Shown here in pieces: positions 1-10,417 of a stretch of 64,000 nt of DNA. Position numbers and translations under genes: made by a program. The notes beneath the pieces are model-generated. The model did not search any database and had not been told where the DNA came from. It saw nothing but the letters and a program-made list of their open reading frames with translations. How positions within the stretch are numbered: position 1 is the stretch's first letter; each line of letters opens with the position of its first letter. Source of the DNA: Rhynchopus euleeides (lineage: Eukaryota > Euglenozoa > Diplonemea > Diplonemida > Diplonemidae); contig OY723261.1 in assembly GCA_963210315.1 (NCBI GenBank), positions 806,001-870,000 on the forward strand. The letters are read 5' to 3'.

Positions 1-3000
1 GGGGAGTTTGCCGGAGCGCCTGTGGGAGGCGCAGCGGAGGCGTTTGCCCCAGAGGGAGGTATCGGGGTTGCCGCGGGGATGGAGGTTGGGGGGGCGCCCG
101 TCAGCACGACAGGGTTGTAGCCGTCGACGCCACACCACTCCGCGGATGACCTGCCGAAGGAATCTGTTGACAGATCGAAGAGGTAGACCGTCATCCCGTC
201 GGCGTTGACATCCGCCGAGAGATAGCTCGGCATGACATCCACAACAGTCGAGTTTGTGTTGGCATTCGGGAGGAGATACCATGGTGACACAGCAGACCCC
301 TGTTGCATGCAGAGCTTGAAACGCCCTGGGGTGGTAGGGAGGTGCAGCGCAACGAGCACCTTCATCTCGCTTGGGACAGCATAGAGCTTTGCGGTGTTGG
401 AGGCCTGCAGGTCTGACGAGACCCCCTCCGTGCAGCTGAAGGATTCTGCGACAAACTTGATGCGGATATTCGAGACGTTCTTCGGCATCTCGCGGAGCAC
501 CACATACAGCGACGGTGGGGAGTTGACATACTGGCTGACAAAGGGGACAGTCAGCATCCCCGACAGCAGCGGGGCGCCTGCTTCCATGCCCCACTGCTCC
601 GCAGGGGAGGGCTGCGTGACGAACCCTGAGAGGCCCTGCTTGGTGCGGAGGAACACCGGCTGGTCAAGCGAACTGTAGAGGTGTGGCGGCAGCTGTGTCG
701 CCTCCATCCACACAGGAGAGGGGGCCGTGCCAGACCCACCCCCAGGTGTCATGAGGACGCACACGCGGTATTGCGTAGGGAGGTTGTCTTCGGAGGGTGG
801 GAGGTGCATCAAGATCTGCAGGCGTTGAACCAGCACCACGCGGCTGTCGATAGCAAGCTTTGCGGTGTTGGCGTCGAGGCCAGTGATGCAGGAGTCTGCT
901 GGGTCCACCAGCTTGACCCGGTCTGACGTGGTGTTGAAGGCATTCCGGGTGAACTCAAAGTTCACCCACACAGAGGCTTGGTTGGAGGGGAGCCCAGAGG
1001 CACCCACCCACCAGTGAACCCCGTTGTCATCCACGTCGTAGGTGTGGCTCCAGGCAGCAGAGCTGGGGACGTAGTGAGCGAGCACGCCGATCTGTAGACA
1101 CAGCATGTAGGGCCCAGCGATGGAGGGGGTCGTGAGGGTGAAGGACAGAGCCCCTGTCGCGTTTGCGAATGAGGAGTACCGCACAGCCCGGGTGACGGGC
1201 TGCGCCTCTGTCCCCTCGCCGTAGCCGAGGCAGTTGCTGTTGTGTGAGAGGGGCTGCCTCCTGACAAGCTTTGCCTCAAAGAAGTCGAGAAACTCGGCAC
1301 GCATGCTGGCGAGGGTGAAGTTCATCACAACCCCGCTGACCAGAGGCTTCGCACCCAGCTCGCCCTTCATGCGCGGCTCGGACACCCGGATAGGATCCGT
1401 GTTGGGCGTGACCTGGATACTGTTGTTCAGCAACACCCAGCTCCACGTGTCGGACTTCTTATAGCAGATCGAGTAGTGATTCGGATCCCCCTCGGTCCCC
1501 ACTCGCCTGCCTGCAGCCTCCCTGGGGTTGAGCCAGGCAGGCGTCACACCGCCACCGCCACCCACCGCCACCGCTGCCCCTGCAGAGATGTAGTGAGGGA
1601 CGGTCAGCACCGCAGCAACGCCTGAGGCAGAAGTTGATGGCACATCATCTGGCGCAATGTCGTCGAAAGTAGCGGGCGACATCGATGTGATCGCCGCAAG
1701 CATGCCTGGCGTTGCCTGCCCCCCGCGGAACCTGACATGCCGCATCGCGTCAGGGTTGCACGTCTCCTTCAGGAGCCCAGATGTATCGGCTGACACATTC
1801 GACGCCTCCTTCCGACAGTAGAGTGACAGATAGTGATCCTCACGGGCCGCGTCGTAGCTCCCCGGGTGAACATCGCACGACTCCCCATGCCGGATCAGCC
1901 TCAACACATCGGCGGAGGAGACACACCCACGCTCACAGGGAAGCCGGGGCCCTGTTGTGAGAGTGCCCAGCACATCGGAGATTAGAAAGGTCACCTCGTT
2001 GCCTTCGCTGATATCGCCAGGAGGTGGAACCGACACCTTCAGAGTGTCCCAGGCATCCCCGTCAACCCTGAGGAAGTCTGAGAGCGTCAGGTAATACCTG
2101 GGGCGATCCGCAGTGCTGTACGATGCGACCCCGTCGGAGCGCGAGGCCCACTCGCCCCTCTGCATCGCATTCGCGTTGGTGTTGTCAGATCCGGCACCGC
2201 CGAGCCAGGCGGTGCCCGTTGCGGCGGGGGGCACCTCCACCCAGTTCCACCCCTTCACCCTGTGGCAGACTTTGTATTCCCCCGGCTGGTCTGGCATGTG
2301 TATGTAGTACGCAATGCTGTTCGTCGTGGGGTTGTCCTTCGCAGACCCCATGCAGTATGCCCGGTCGTCAGCCGCACTCAGGCTGTTGCACTCCACCTCA
2401 CCTCCGTCGTGCAGCTCCCTGACTGGGGTGAGCCTGGACGCGTGGAGGTGCCCTGACCCATCGAGGAACAGCCAGTCTGTGAGATTCGTCGCAGGGTCCA
2501 TTGCATGCTTCAGCACCTTGCGGGTGACAGAGGACCCAACACCTCCGTCATGCTCGCAAGGGGATCCCTTGTGGACAAGGCGGAGGACGCTTCCGACAGT
2601 GTTGATAACAGAGTCGTTGAGGGTGATAGGGTTGCCGTTAGGGTCCTTCCCCTTCACGTGGTACTCACGGTGGTAATTCCACCGCCTGGAGTCGAGATAC
2701 CCGCTCGTCGACATGGTGTCATTCAGGGTCTCAACGAGAAGGGGCCCAAAGGTGTTCACCCTCGTGTCGTTGATATACCACCGGATAGAAATCGGCTGAT
2801 ACCGCACAGCCTGCTCCACAGAGGCGAACGTGGTGGTGAAGTGGAGGTAGTCCTGTGGCATCAACACTGCATCACTCGCAGCTAGAGACCTGCTGTGCGA
2901 CGAAGCACCGATGGTGTCATTGTGGAGCCACTTCACTGGCTGTGCGCCTGTCGGGAAGGCCAGCTTCGAGGATGCGGGGGAGCCAGGTGTGGGTTGCTGC

Positions 3001-5510
3001 CCCCCAGGGCTCTGCTCTGTGGGGGATGCGTGCTGCCCCTGCGCCCCGCCGTGCCACACCGCGACGCGCATCCCCGTGTGCTGTGCGCAGAGGTCGACGC
3101 GCTGCCCCTGCATCACCAGCTCGCGCTGCGAGTGGGAGCAGGCTAGCCGGTAGCACACCCGCCACCGAGTGTCCGCCTTGGGGAGCCACAGCGTGGAGAA
3201 TGTGTTCCGCAGATACTTCGCGTTGTCCCAAGGGTTGCCGGAGGCGTTGCGGGCCACGGCAGGGTCCCCCCGGAGGTCGGAGGAGGCTGAGGGGAATTCG
3301 ACGCCGTCGTTCGACAGCCCGCCGTGGCCTTCTGTGAAGCCGGTGCCCGTGCCGTAGCCGTCGCCGGTGGGGCTGTCGAGGGAGCGGTCCCAGCAGCCCG
3401 TGTCGGGGAATGACCCGAGGGTCTTCTTGTCCGTCCCACGCACCTCAGAGCCCTCGAGGGTGACTGACTCTGGGACAATGCGGAAGTAGTCCCCACCGGG
3501 TGATGTCCAGTACCCCTCGGTGTCTGTTGAGTAGTCGATGTCACGCGGTGTAAACATATGCCCCACACTCCCGTTGTAAGCGGGGAACGAGTTGAGCGCC
3601 CCAACGCCGGAGTCGTCGAAGATGATGGTTCCCCAGGTCTCCGGGGTGAAGTCGAACAGGCTCCACCCGACACGCTCCTCTATGACTCGGAACGACGGGG
3701 ATGTTGTGTGCTGCAGCAGCTCCACACACTTCTGCACGTCCTCCGAGCTGTACGGGCAGGGGTAGGCTTTGCGCCACACTGGCACCGCCGGCATCGATGC
3801 GTTTGTCGTGGACACGGCAACACGCTGCTGCTTGGAGGAGAAGCACACGTCGTATTGGTTCCTGCCTCCGGGGGCGTGCCTCGGAATCTTCGTGTAGACA
3901 TACGCCGTGCGGAGAACCGACGAGTTGAACGGCTCCTCCAGGGCAGGGTACTCCCCATGGCTGCTCCAAAGGTCCAGCAGCGGGTTTGCCGTCTTCGTCC
4001 CGAAGTACCCCATGCCTCCGGGTGTGGCATCCTCACGCAGGGCATCAGCTGCAAGAGTCACCCACGACCCATCCAAATTGACATAGTTGCTGCCGAAGTA
4101 ACCCACCCCGTCGTAGTAGGTCCGCTCAGTGGTGCAGGAGACACCACGGGGCACGATCTTGAAGCTGTCGCCCCTCCCACACATCGACAGGTCGTACCTT
4201 GTCTGCGGCTGCGGCACGCAGTGCTGCGAGGCTGCATAGGTGAAGTTCCACCCCTCCAGGCTGATCAACTCCACCATGGCGTACTGCATGCTCGTGGGGT
4301 CAGGGATGTGGTACCACAGGTGCGACTCGGTGGCCTGCAGCGCTATTTCGCTGCTGATAGGGTTCTCCGCAAAGCCTCCGGGGGAGAAGCGGTTGAAGTA
4401 CACAGGCTGCCAGCCACGCGCATGGTCTGCGTTCCACTCCATCGGTATCGTATGTTTGAAGCATGCTATGAAGCGGCTGTCGTGGTGGGGTGCGACGAAG
4501 GTGAAGAACACGCTCCCCACCAGGTCTGTGACCTGGTCTAACTCCGGCACCACCCCCGTCTCCCTGCTGGTGTAGTAGGGTTCTGTGTTGGCGACATGCT
4601 CTTCGCAGTTGTGCAGGTAGGAGCTCTCCCACTCTGCGGAGCGGACGACGAAGACACGCAGCTGAACCTGCCCCACTTCGTCTGTCTTGTTGAAGCGCTC
4701 TAGCGCATCACCCATGAGGGTCGCAGTGATGCGCAGGCGGACCTCCTGCCCCGACACAAAGCGCTTCGGCTCCAGCACGCTGGAGTAGTTAGTGTGCGCC
4801 AATACTGATATTGTCAGGGACTTGCTGGGCGTCAAAGAAAACGTCAGCGTCTCTGTTGCAGATGGGGTCAATGTCATCGTATGCGTGAGTGAAAGTGTTG
4901 CGGTTCTGCTGAGGGTGAAGGTGTCTGTCAAGGAGAGCGTATCGGTCGCACTTGCTGTCGGCAGTGTCAGGGAGATACTCTCCGATAGGGACAACGTCAC
5001 TGTTTCGGTCAAAGTCATCGAGGAAGTCGCCGTCGCCGTCGGCAGAGTGAGAGTGTACGAAGCTGTTATTGACGCTGTGACAGTCGCTGTCGGGAGTGTC
5101 AGCGAAAATGAAAATGTACCAGAGTATGACACAGTGTGCGTTAAAGAAACCGTCGGAGACAGGGTCTCTGTGGGCAGCGTCAGGGACTTTGACGCCGTCA
5201 AACTCCGTGTTTCAGTGACTGTGGGGAGAGTCAGCGAGAATGACGGTGTTGAGGAGGGCGTGGCGGTCTGGGTGAGTGACACTGTCTCCGTGGGTGTGAC
5301 GGATAATGTCTCTGTGCCCGTTTCAGTCGGCAGAGTCATCGTGAGACTATTGCTCGTCGTGTGAGTATCACTCACCGTCTCAGACAACGTGCTTGAGATA
5401 GTCCACGTGTGTGACAGCGTCTGCGTTGCGGTACCTGCCGCCTCTGCATAACACCCCCACACCAGGACGAGCACACAGGCCCGCAGAGCACCCGCATTCA
5501 CAGATGCCAT
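1..5510 (-). CDS. Giant secreted/surface protein, N-terminal part (runs off window)
   Basis: The frame begins with ATG at 5510-5508 and stayed open in every segment I translated by hand down to base 1, giving about 1836 residues with the C-terminus outside the window. Residues 1-25 form a signal peptide (MASVNAGALRACVLVLVWGC). Residues about 25-210 are a Ser/Thr-rich stalk built on a recurring SLTLPT-type motif. After that come repeated beta-rich segments ending in motifs such as YKVCHRVKGWNWVEV, YSICYK and FKLCMQ. The whole order matches the protein encoded at 10418-23821, including the shared GWNWVEVP stretch and a Pro-rich linker near residues 1815-1836. It is therefore a diverged paralogue in the same orientation. 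A cell-surface or matrix role is inferred from the signal peptide, low-complexity stalk and repeat architecture. I do not recognise a named family. Confidence 0.85.
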   Translation of the reverse strand, partial: MASVNAGALRACVLVLVWGCYAEAAGTATQTLSHTWTISSTLSETVSDTHTTSNSLTMTLPTETGTETLSVTPTETVSLTQTATPSSTPSFSLTLPTVTETRSLTASKSLTLPTETLSPTVSLTHTVSYSGTFSFSLTLPTATVTASITASYTLTLPTATATSSMTLTETVTLSLSESISLTLPTASATDTLSLTDTFTLSRTATLSLTHTMTLTPSATETLTFSLTPSKSLTISVLAHTNYSSVLEPKRFVSGQEVRLRITATLMGDALERFNKTDEVGQVQLRVFVVRSAEWESSYLHNCEEHVANTEPYYTSRETGVVPELDQVTDLVGSVFFTFVAPHHDSRFIACFKHTIPMEWNADHARGWQPVYFNRFSPGGFAENPISSEIALQATESHLWYHIPDPTSMQYAMVELISLEGWNFTYAASQHCVPQPQTRYDLSMCGRGDSFKIVPRGVSCTTERTYYDGVGYFGSNYVNLDGSWVTLAADALREDATPGGMGYFGTKTANPLLDLWSSHGEYPALEEPFNSSVLRTAYVYTKIPRHAPGGRNQYDVCFSSKQQRVAVSTTNASMPAVPVWRKAYPCPYSSEDVQKCVELLQHTTSPSFRVIEERVGWSLFDFTPETWGTIIFDDSGVGALNSFPAYNGSVGHMFTPRDIDYSTDTEGYWTSPGGDYFRIVPESVTLEGSEVRGTDKKTLGSFPDTGCWDRSLDSPTGDGYGTGTGFTEGHGGLSNDGVEFPSASSDLRGDPAVARNASGNPWDNAKYLRNTFSTLWLPKADTRWRVCYRLACSHSQRELVMQGQRVDLCAQHTGMRVAVWHGGAQGQHASPTEQSPGGQQPTPGSPASSKLAFPTGAQPVKWLHNDTIGASSHSRSLAASDAVLMPQDYLHFTTTFASVEQAVRYQPISIRWYINDTRVNTFGPLLVETLNDTMSTSGYLDSRRWNYHREYHVKGKDPNGNPITLNDSVINTVGSVLRLVHKGSPCEHDGGVGSSVTRKVLKHAMDPATNLTDWLFLDGSGHLHASRLTPVRELHDGGEVECNSLSAADDRAYCMGSAKDNPTTNSIAYYIHMPDQPGEYKVCHRVKGWNWVEVPPAATGTAWLGGAGSDNTNANAMQRGEWASRSDGVASYSTADRPRYYLTLSDFLRVDGDAWDTLKVSVPPPGDISEGNEVTFLISDVLGTLTTGPRLPCERGCVSSADVLRLIRHGESCDVHPGSYDAAREDHYLSLYCRKEASNVSADTSGLLKETCNPDAMRHVRFRGGQATPGMLAAITSMSPATFDDIAPDDVPSTSASGVAAVLTVPHYISAGAAVAVGGGGGVTPAWLNPREAAGRRVGTEGDPNHYSICYKKSDTWSWVLLNNSIQVTPNTDPIRVSEPRMKGELGAKPLVSGVVMNFTLASMRAEFLDFFEAKLVRRQPLSHNSNCLGYGEGTEAQPVTRAVRYSSFANATGALSFTLTTPSIAGPYMLCLQIGVLAHYVPSSAAWSHTYDVDDNGVHWWVGASGLPSNQASVWVNFEFTRNAFNTTSDRVKLVDPADSCITGLDANTAKLAIDSRVVLVQRLQILMHLPPSEDNLPTQYRVCVLMTPGGGSGTAPSPVWMEATQLPPHLYSSLDQPVFLRTKQGLSGFVTQPSPAEQWGMEAGAPLLSGMLTVPFVSQYVNSPPSLYVVLREMPKNVSNIRIKFVAESFSCTEGVSSDLQASNTAKLYAVPSEMKVLVALHLPTTPGRFKLCMQQGSAVSPWYLLPNANTNSTVVDVMPSYLSADVNADGMTVYLFDLSTDSFGRSSAEWCGVDGYNPVVLTGAPPTSIPAATPIPPSGANASAAPPTGAPANS

Positions 5511-6808
5511 CCTCCCTGCACGCCCACCCCCCACAACATCGCCGGGCGGGCGAAACATACGCACAGCGGCACTGCCCTTCGCAGGTGGTCAGCGGTAGGA
5601 GGCGTGCATAAGACCACCTCCCCCCTCCCCCTCCCCAGTGCGCTGCAGTGAGGTCTGTTTGTGGGTGGTGGGCAGGGCGGGGCTATGTAGGCAGCAGACC
5701 AACCACACACACACAGACAGCTCTTATTGCCCGCCGTCCCCTTTGCTTCATATGACTCTTCACTGCAAAAGGGCTATCACGTCAGTTCAACACACACAAA
5801 CATCAGCAAAGCGCACGAAACTGGTTGCCTGAAAAGGCCGAGCGGGTGGTAGGGGATGGGGTTGGGGGTCAGTGGTGGCTACGTCCTGCACGACAACACA
5901 GCACTCACCCAGGCAGCACACTCTTCTATTTGCAAACCATACCCCAACTGCAGTCCTTCTATGTGCAAACCCCCTGCACACAACACTCCAACAGCCCTGC
6001 ACGCAAAAAAAAGGCCTTCGGAGCGGCGAGGCTGAGTGGGCGATGCCTCTGCTGCTGTCTGGGCACAGCAAAATCGCACGTCACACCACACCACCCTGCC
6101 TGCAAAAGCTCTAAGGGGGGAGGGGCGCTTAAAAGTCTAGTGAAACTTAGAGAGTTTCATCGCCGGGAGGGGAGCGGGAGAGATGTAGGTCATGATGTGA
6201 ATTACATACACCTTACTGTAGCAATGCATGTGCAAAAGGATGGACATGAGATTTAGATGGGAGACATGTGAGTTCTCATGCCATAATCGACAGAGGAACC
6301 AACCTGCAAAATGCCGCGACTACATCATTGTGTAAAAAGTGGTGATGTGTGGACCCCCAGGCTCCACCCCCTCCCCCCCGGAAGAGATTCGGGTCCGGAA
6401 GAAGATGCCTGGCGGCATGGCGGGCTGCACCCCCCCCCTCACCCCCCATCTCTGGTTCACCGAGACCACCTCCCCCACCCCCCTCCCCTCCCCACCCTCT
6501 ATACCTCCTCCCACTCCGCCCCTTCGCACAGAGAGCTCGACCCTTGGGGAGCAAGATTCTAAACGGGAAGAGGGCACACCACAGCTTGGGGGCAACACGT
6601 GCAGAGCTGCGCCGAACGACGCATGGATCAGACACGCCAGCATGGGGTGTGCCCCGAAGGGGTGGGGGTGGGGGGGGTGGGGGAGGTTTTTTTTTGGAAG
6701 AACCGCCTCTGCTGCGCTGGGGGGAAAATATAAATAATCTGCCGGAGGGGGCCTCGGTGTGGTGCAGAGAGAGACAGGGGGAGAGCGAGAGAGAGAGAGA
6801 GTGACAGC
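5511..6808. other. Intergenic region between giant gene 1 and the FxPxI gene
   Basis: About 1.3 kb holding the upstream region of the gene starting at 5510 and the 3' flank of the gene ending at 6809. No open frame here has protein-like composition. It has C-rich stretches around 6355-6500, a T run near 6689-6696 and a GA-rich tract near 6765-6802. I see no RNA gene. Confidence 0.6.
6765..6802. repeat. GA-rich simple repeat
   Basis: An imperfect (GA)n tract lies immediately downstream of the stop codon at 6811-6809 of the minus-strand gene, so it probably falls in the start of its 3' UTR. Confidence 0.8.
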
Positions 6809-9800
6809 TCAGAACTCCTGGGTGTGCGCATAGGCGTGCCCCCCGAAGCCACCCGCGGCAGAACCCCTCACCGCATCGAGGATGTGGCTGACTGCCTCCC
6901 TCTGGGGGGGCGTCGTAGTGTAAGGCACCAGCCCCGCAGCACCCTCGCCCGGCGTCGCAGGGATACCCCCTCGCGGCTGCACGAAGTCGGGGCTCGCCAG
7001 CCCCTGGTGGATGAGGTGGTAGTCCACGAGAGGCTGCGGTGCCGGCACATGCGCTGCACGCCTCTCCTCCTGCACGGAGGGCCCGCGGCTCTCGGGGAAT
7101 GGGATCGACGACGCCGCACTGCCAGACCTGAGGGGTGGTGGAGGTGGTGGTGTGGGTCGAGGGGGTGATAGGGTGATAGGGGGTTTTCTGCTCTGCACTG
7201 GCCGTTCTGACTTTGCTTCTGGCAGCTGGGCAAGCGGGGGGAGGGGAGGGGACGGGCTTTCTGTGGCAAAAATAAAGCGGTGTAACAGGTGTCGCCTGCC
7301 TACTACTGATCGGGGAGGGTGAGGTCGCGCTTCTGACATACCTCCCTGCGCCACGCGCCGCCGGCTCGTCCTGCGCTGCGTCATGCGCAGCATGGGCCCA
7401 CCCCTGCTCCCCGTCGCCAGGCAGCATCCTAGCCAGCGCACTCGGGTCAGGCACAAGGCTGAACCCGATATCCGCATCATCGCTCCCACCAGCCCCATCA
7501 TCCTCTGACTCATCGTCATACTCAGCAGCTGACTCCACACCCACACCACCCGCATGCTGCCACTGCCCTGCATCGTGGCGGTGCTGCGGCACGCCGTACG
7601 CCTGCCACCCGTGCTGGTAGCCCCCCACAGCCTCGGGGCTGCGCACCTCCTCCACCGCCCCCACTCCTGCAGCAGCTGCGGTGGGCTCAGCACCGGCGTA
7701 ATCCCCCTGCGTGCTCTCGAGGAACGACGACCGGGAAGGGGGCTGCTGCTGCTGATGTTCCTGATGTTGCTGCTGCAACGGGCTGCGGCTCGCCTGCAGG
7801 CCCACAGGCGACGGAGGGGCATGCCTGGAGACCACACGCGCCTCGGGCGTGTCCGGGGCTGTGACCCCCAGGGAGTGGGCAGGTGTGTATGAGGTGGTGG
7901 CGGTGCCGAGTGGCGACGGGTGGTGCTGCTGCTGCTGCTGCTGCTGGTGATATTGGGGGTGGTGGTCGTGCTGCTGGCGGTGGGGCTCCTCCGCCAGTGC
8001 CTCGTGCTCGAGGAAGCTTGCACCGGGCACCTCTGCCAGGTGGCGCTGCTCGCTGGGCTGTGCCGTGCGGTGGCTGTGGCTCTGGCTGCGCGCATCGGGC
8101 TGCGGCTGCGCCGCAGGGGCCTCCGTCTCCCACTCGGGCATGTCGGGGATGGCCCTCTGCTGCGGTGTCTTCGGAGGTGATGTTGAGAACTGCCATGACG
8201 GCGGTGCCTGCTGCTCCTTGTGTGCCTCCGGCGGGGTGTGTGCCGGAGGCAGCACAGCCAAAGCCGCCGCAAGCGGGGGCGCAGCGCGGGATGGTGTTGC
8301 GCGGGTCGGCTGCCCCGATGTATGTGCCACAAAAGGAGACATCGAACGGCTGGAGTGCCGCGACGCCTGCGGGGATTTCTTCGTCTGCCGGGCAGACGCA
8401 GCAGGGCTTTGCTGCGTGTCGCCTTTCTTGGGCACAGCCTTGCTGATCTGCTCCGCAAGGATGCCCTCCAGGCGCACCCGCATCTTGCCGTCCAGCCCGT
8501 AGGCCTGTGCAAAATTGGCAGCAAGCGTCTCCACCTTGTCACCAGTATGGATGCCGATGCGCCCCATGCGTCCACCACCGAGGTTCACATCGACATACAG
8601 CAGCGGCTTGACGCGTTCCCGCCTCTCTGTCTGGAAGCGGAAGGGCTTCACGGTGGTGGGCCCCGTGCTGCGCCTGCTGGGCGTGCTGCTGCGCAGGTCT
8701 TCGTCAAACTTCTTGCGTGTCGCCTCACGCCCCTTCGCCATGCGCTCCACAGCACGGCTGAAGCCGGGCGCCTGCGACACAGGGGCCTCATAGATGCCGT
8801 GCGGCACCTCGTGCACCTGGGGGTGGAAGGTGCACTGCTCGATGTCACGCTCCGCCTGCGGCACAACCTGCTCCCGCGCAGCGCGCCGCGCAGCTGGCGA
8901 CACCGTCCGCCGTGCTGCTGCCGGGGACGCGGTGCGGCTTGCGGCAGGCGCCGGATGCGGCTGCGACTGCGAGCTGCTGGAGCTCCTGCGCTGCGTCACT
9001 GAGCTGCTGCGCGGCGTCGCCAGCCTCTGCAGCGACGCGGTGCGCGGCGGGGGCCGCCGCCGCTTCGACGACGACACCTCCGACGCCGTCGAAGCCCCTG
9101 TGGCAGAGCCACACCTCGAGGGCGGGTTCAGGTTCAGCGCCTCCCTCTCTGACACACGCGATCGCGGCCCCACTGACGACGTCCGCCGCGACACCTCACG
9201 CCGCCCCGGCACCGGCTGTGGCGGCTTCGCCGCAGCCGCCGCAGGCTTTGCATACTGCGGGGCAGCTGTGGGCTGCGGAGGAGGCGACCCAGCGGGCACA
9301 GGCGGAGGCGACGGCATGCCGTAGTGCAACGCCCTCGACGTGCCTGCCTCAGCGTGCTGCGGTTGCGGTTGCGGCGGCGGCTGCGGCGTTGAGGGTGCGC
9401 TGTGCCGAGGGTGATGCTGCTGCTGCTGCTGCTGCTCCGCCTGCTCCTGCCCCCTGGGCCCCCCCGCACCCTGCGTCAGCAGCGCCTCGATGATGGTCGT
9501 AAAGGCCGCCATCCCCACCCCCTTGTTGTGCGACCCCTCCCCGTTGGCCGCCTCATAGTTACGCATCTTCTCCCAGATCTTGTCGGTGAGCTTCTTCTTC
9601 GCCTCCTCGATGGCGGTGCCGCCGTAGCCCTGATCGGCCTTTGCGTTGAACGAGTTGAAAAGCCCCATCGCACACAGACACAGGTGCAGCCCCGCATACC
9701 CCATCACGGGCACCGCCTCTGCCGAGGCATAGTGCCGGAAGAACCGACGGATCTTCTGCTCCTCTGTGGGTGCCGATGATGCCGGCAGGGGCGTCGCCTT

Positions 9801-10142
9801 CACCTGGTGCTGCTGCTGCTGCGCTGCCAGCCGCCTCTCCTCGCGCGCCCTCTCCTGCTCCTTCTCCGCTTCCCTCTCGCGGGCACGCTTATACAGTCTC
9901 TCATGCGCTGGCGGCACATTCTCCTTGTCGCACCACCCAGCCCCATTGGCGGTGTTGATGCGCGGCGCAAAGGTCATGTCCTTCTTCTGCCCTGCCTCCA
10001 GCTCCGCCTTCGACCTCTCCAGCCGCCTCGCACGCTCCTCAATCACCTTCTGTGAGCGGTCCTGCAGGGGCAGGTGCTGGTGCGCCTTCCCAGCAGCAGT
10101 GATGGCGGGGGTAAACGTGTGGTGGCATTGGTATGATGCCAT
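6809..10142 (-). CDS. Coiled-coil FxPxI-motif protein with ubiquitin-like-type segment, two exons
   Basis: Exon 1 is 10142-7342 and exon 2 is 7127-6809, giving 1039 residues. Joining them follows GTATGT...CTCAG and restores a frame ending in natural-looking sequence (AHVPAPQPLVDYHLIHQG) and TGA. Reading straight through the intron instead gives a Pro/Arg-rich non-protein tail. Visible features are FxPxI-type motifs (HTFTPAI at 8-14, MTFAPRI at 56-62, CTFHPQV near 436), a charged Arg/Glu/Lys helix around 30-110, and a globular segment near 140-220. Near 512-575 is a conserved block containing PLLYVDVNLGGGRMGRIGIH. The rest is Pro/Gln/Ser-rich with several polyglutamine runs. FxPxI repeats with this block are common in uncharacterised protist proteins, often thought to be cytoskeletal or flagellar. 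That role is inference and the exact function is unknown. Confidence 0.8.
7128..7341 (-). other. Spliceosomal intron (214 nt) of the FxPxI gene
   Basis: Donor AG|GTATGT starts at 7341 and the acceptor CCCCTCAG ends at 7128, preceded by a C/A-rich tract. The intron is phase 2: AG plus G makes an Arg codon. A nearer acceptor (CCACAG ending at 7261) would leave the frame leading into implausible sequence, so the distal one is preferred. Confidence 0.75.
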
Positions 10143-10417
10143 CCCCTCCCATCACCTGACCTGGGGGGGATGAGATGTGAGGCGGGGAGGGGGGGCGTTT
10201 TGCTGCAAACACCGTTTTGCTTCGTAACGCGGCGGGAGAAGGCCTGTTGGCTGATACCGAGGATGGCATGGGGCTGCGTTTGTTCTGTGCACTCTCGTCA
10301 GATCTGACGCGCTCCTGGGGTGACTTGCCCCCGTCTAAGGTATTATGCCCTCCTCCCCCCCCTCCCTTCCCCACCCCCCTCCCTGCCAGAAGCAGGAGGA
10401 ACACCAAACAACTGAGA

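Noticed and set aside
6276..7127. C-terminal extension of the FxPxI protein by reading through the intron
   Set aside because: The sequence becomes Pro/Arg/Gly-rich and simple-repeat derived, whereas splicing GTATGT to CTCAG gives protein-like sequence and a TGA at 6811.
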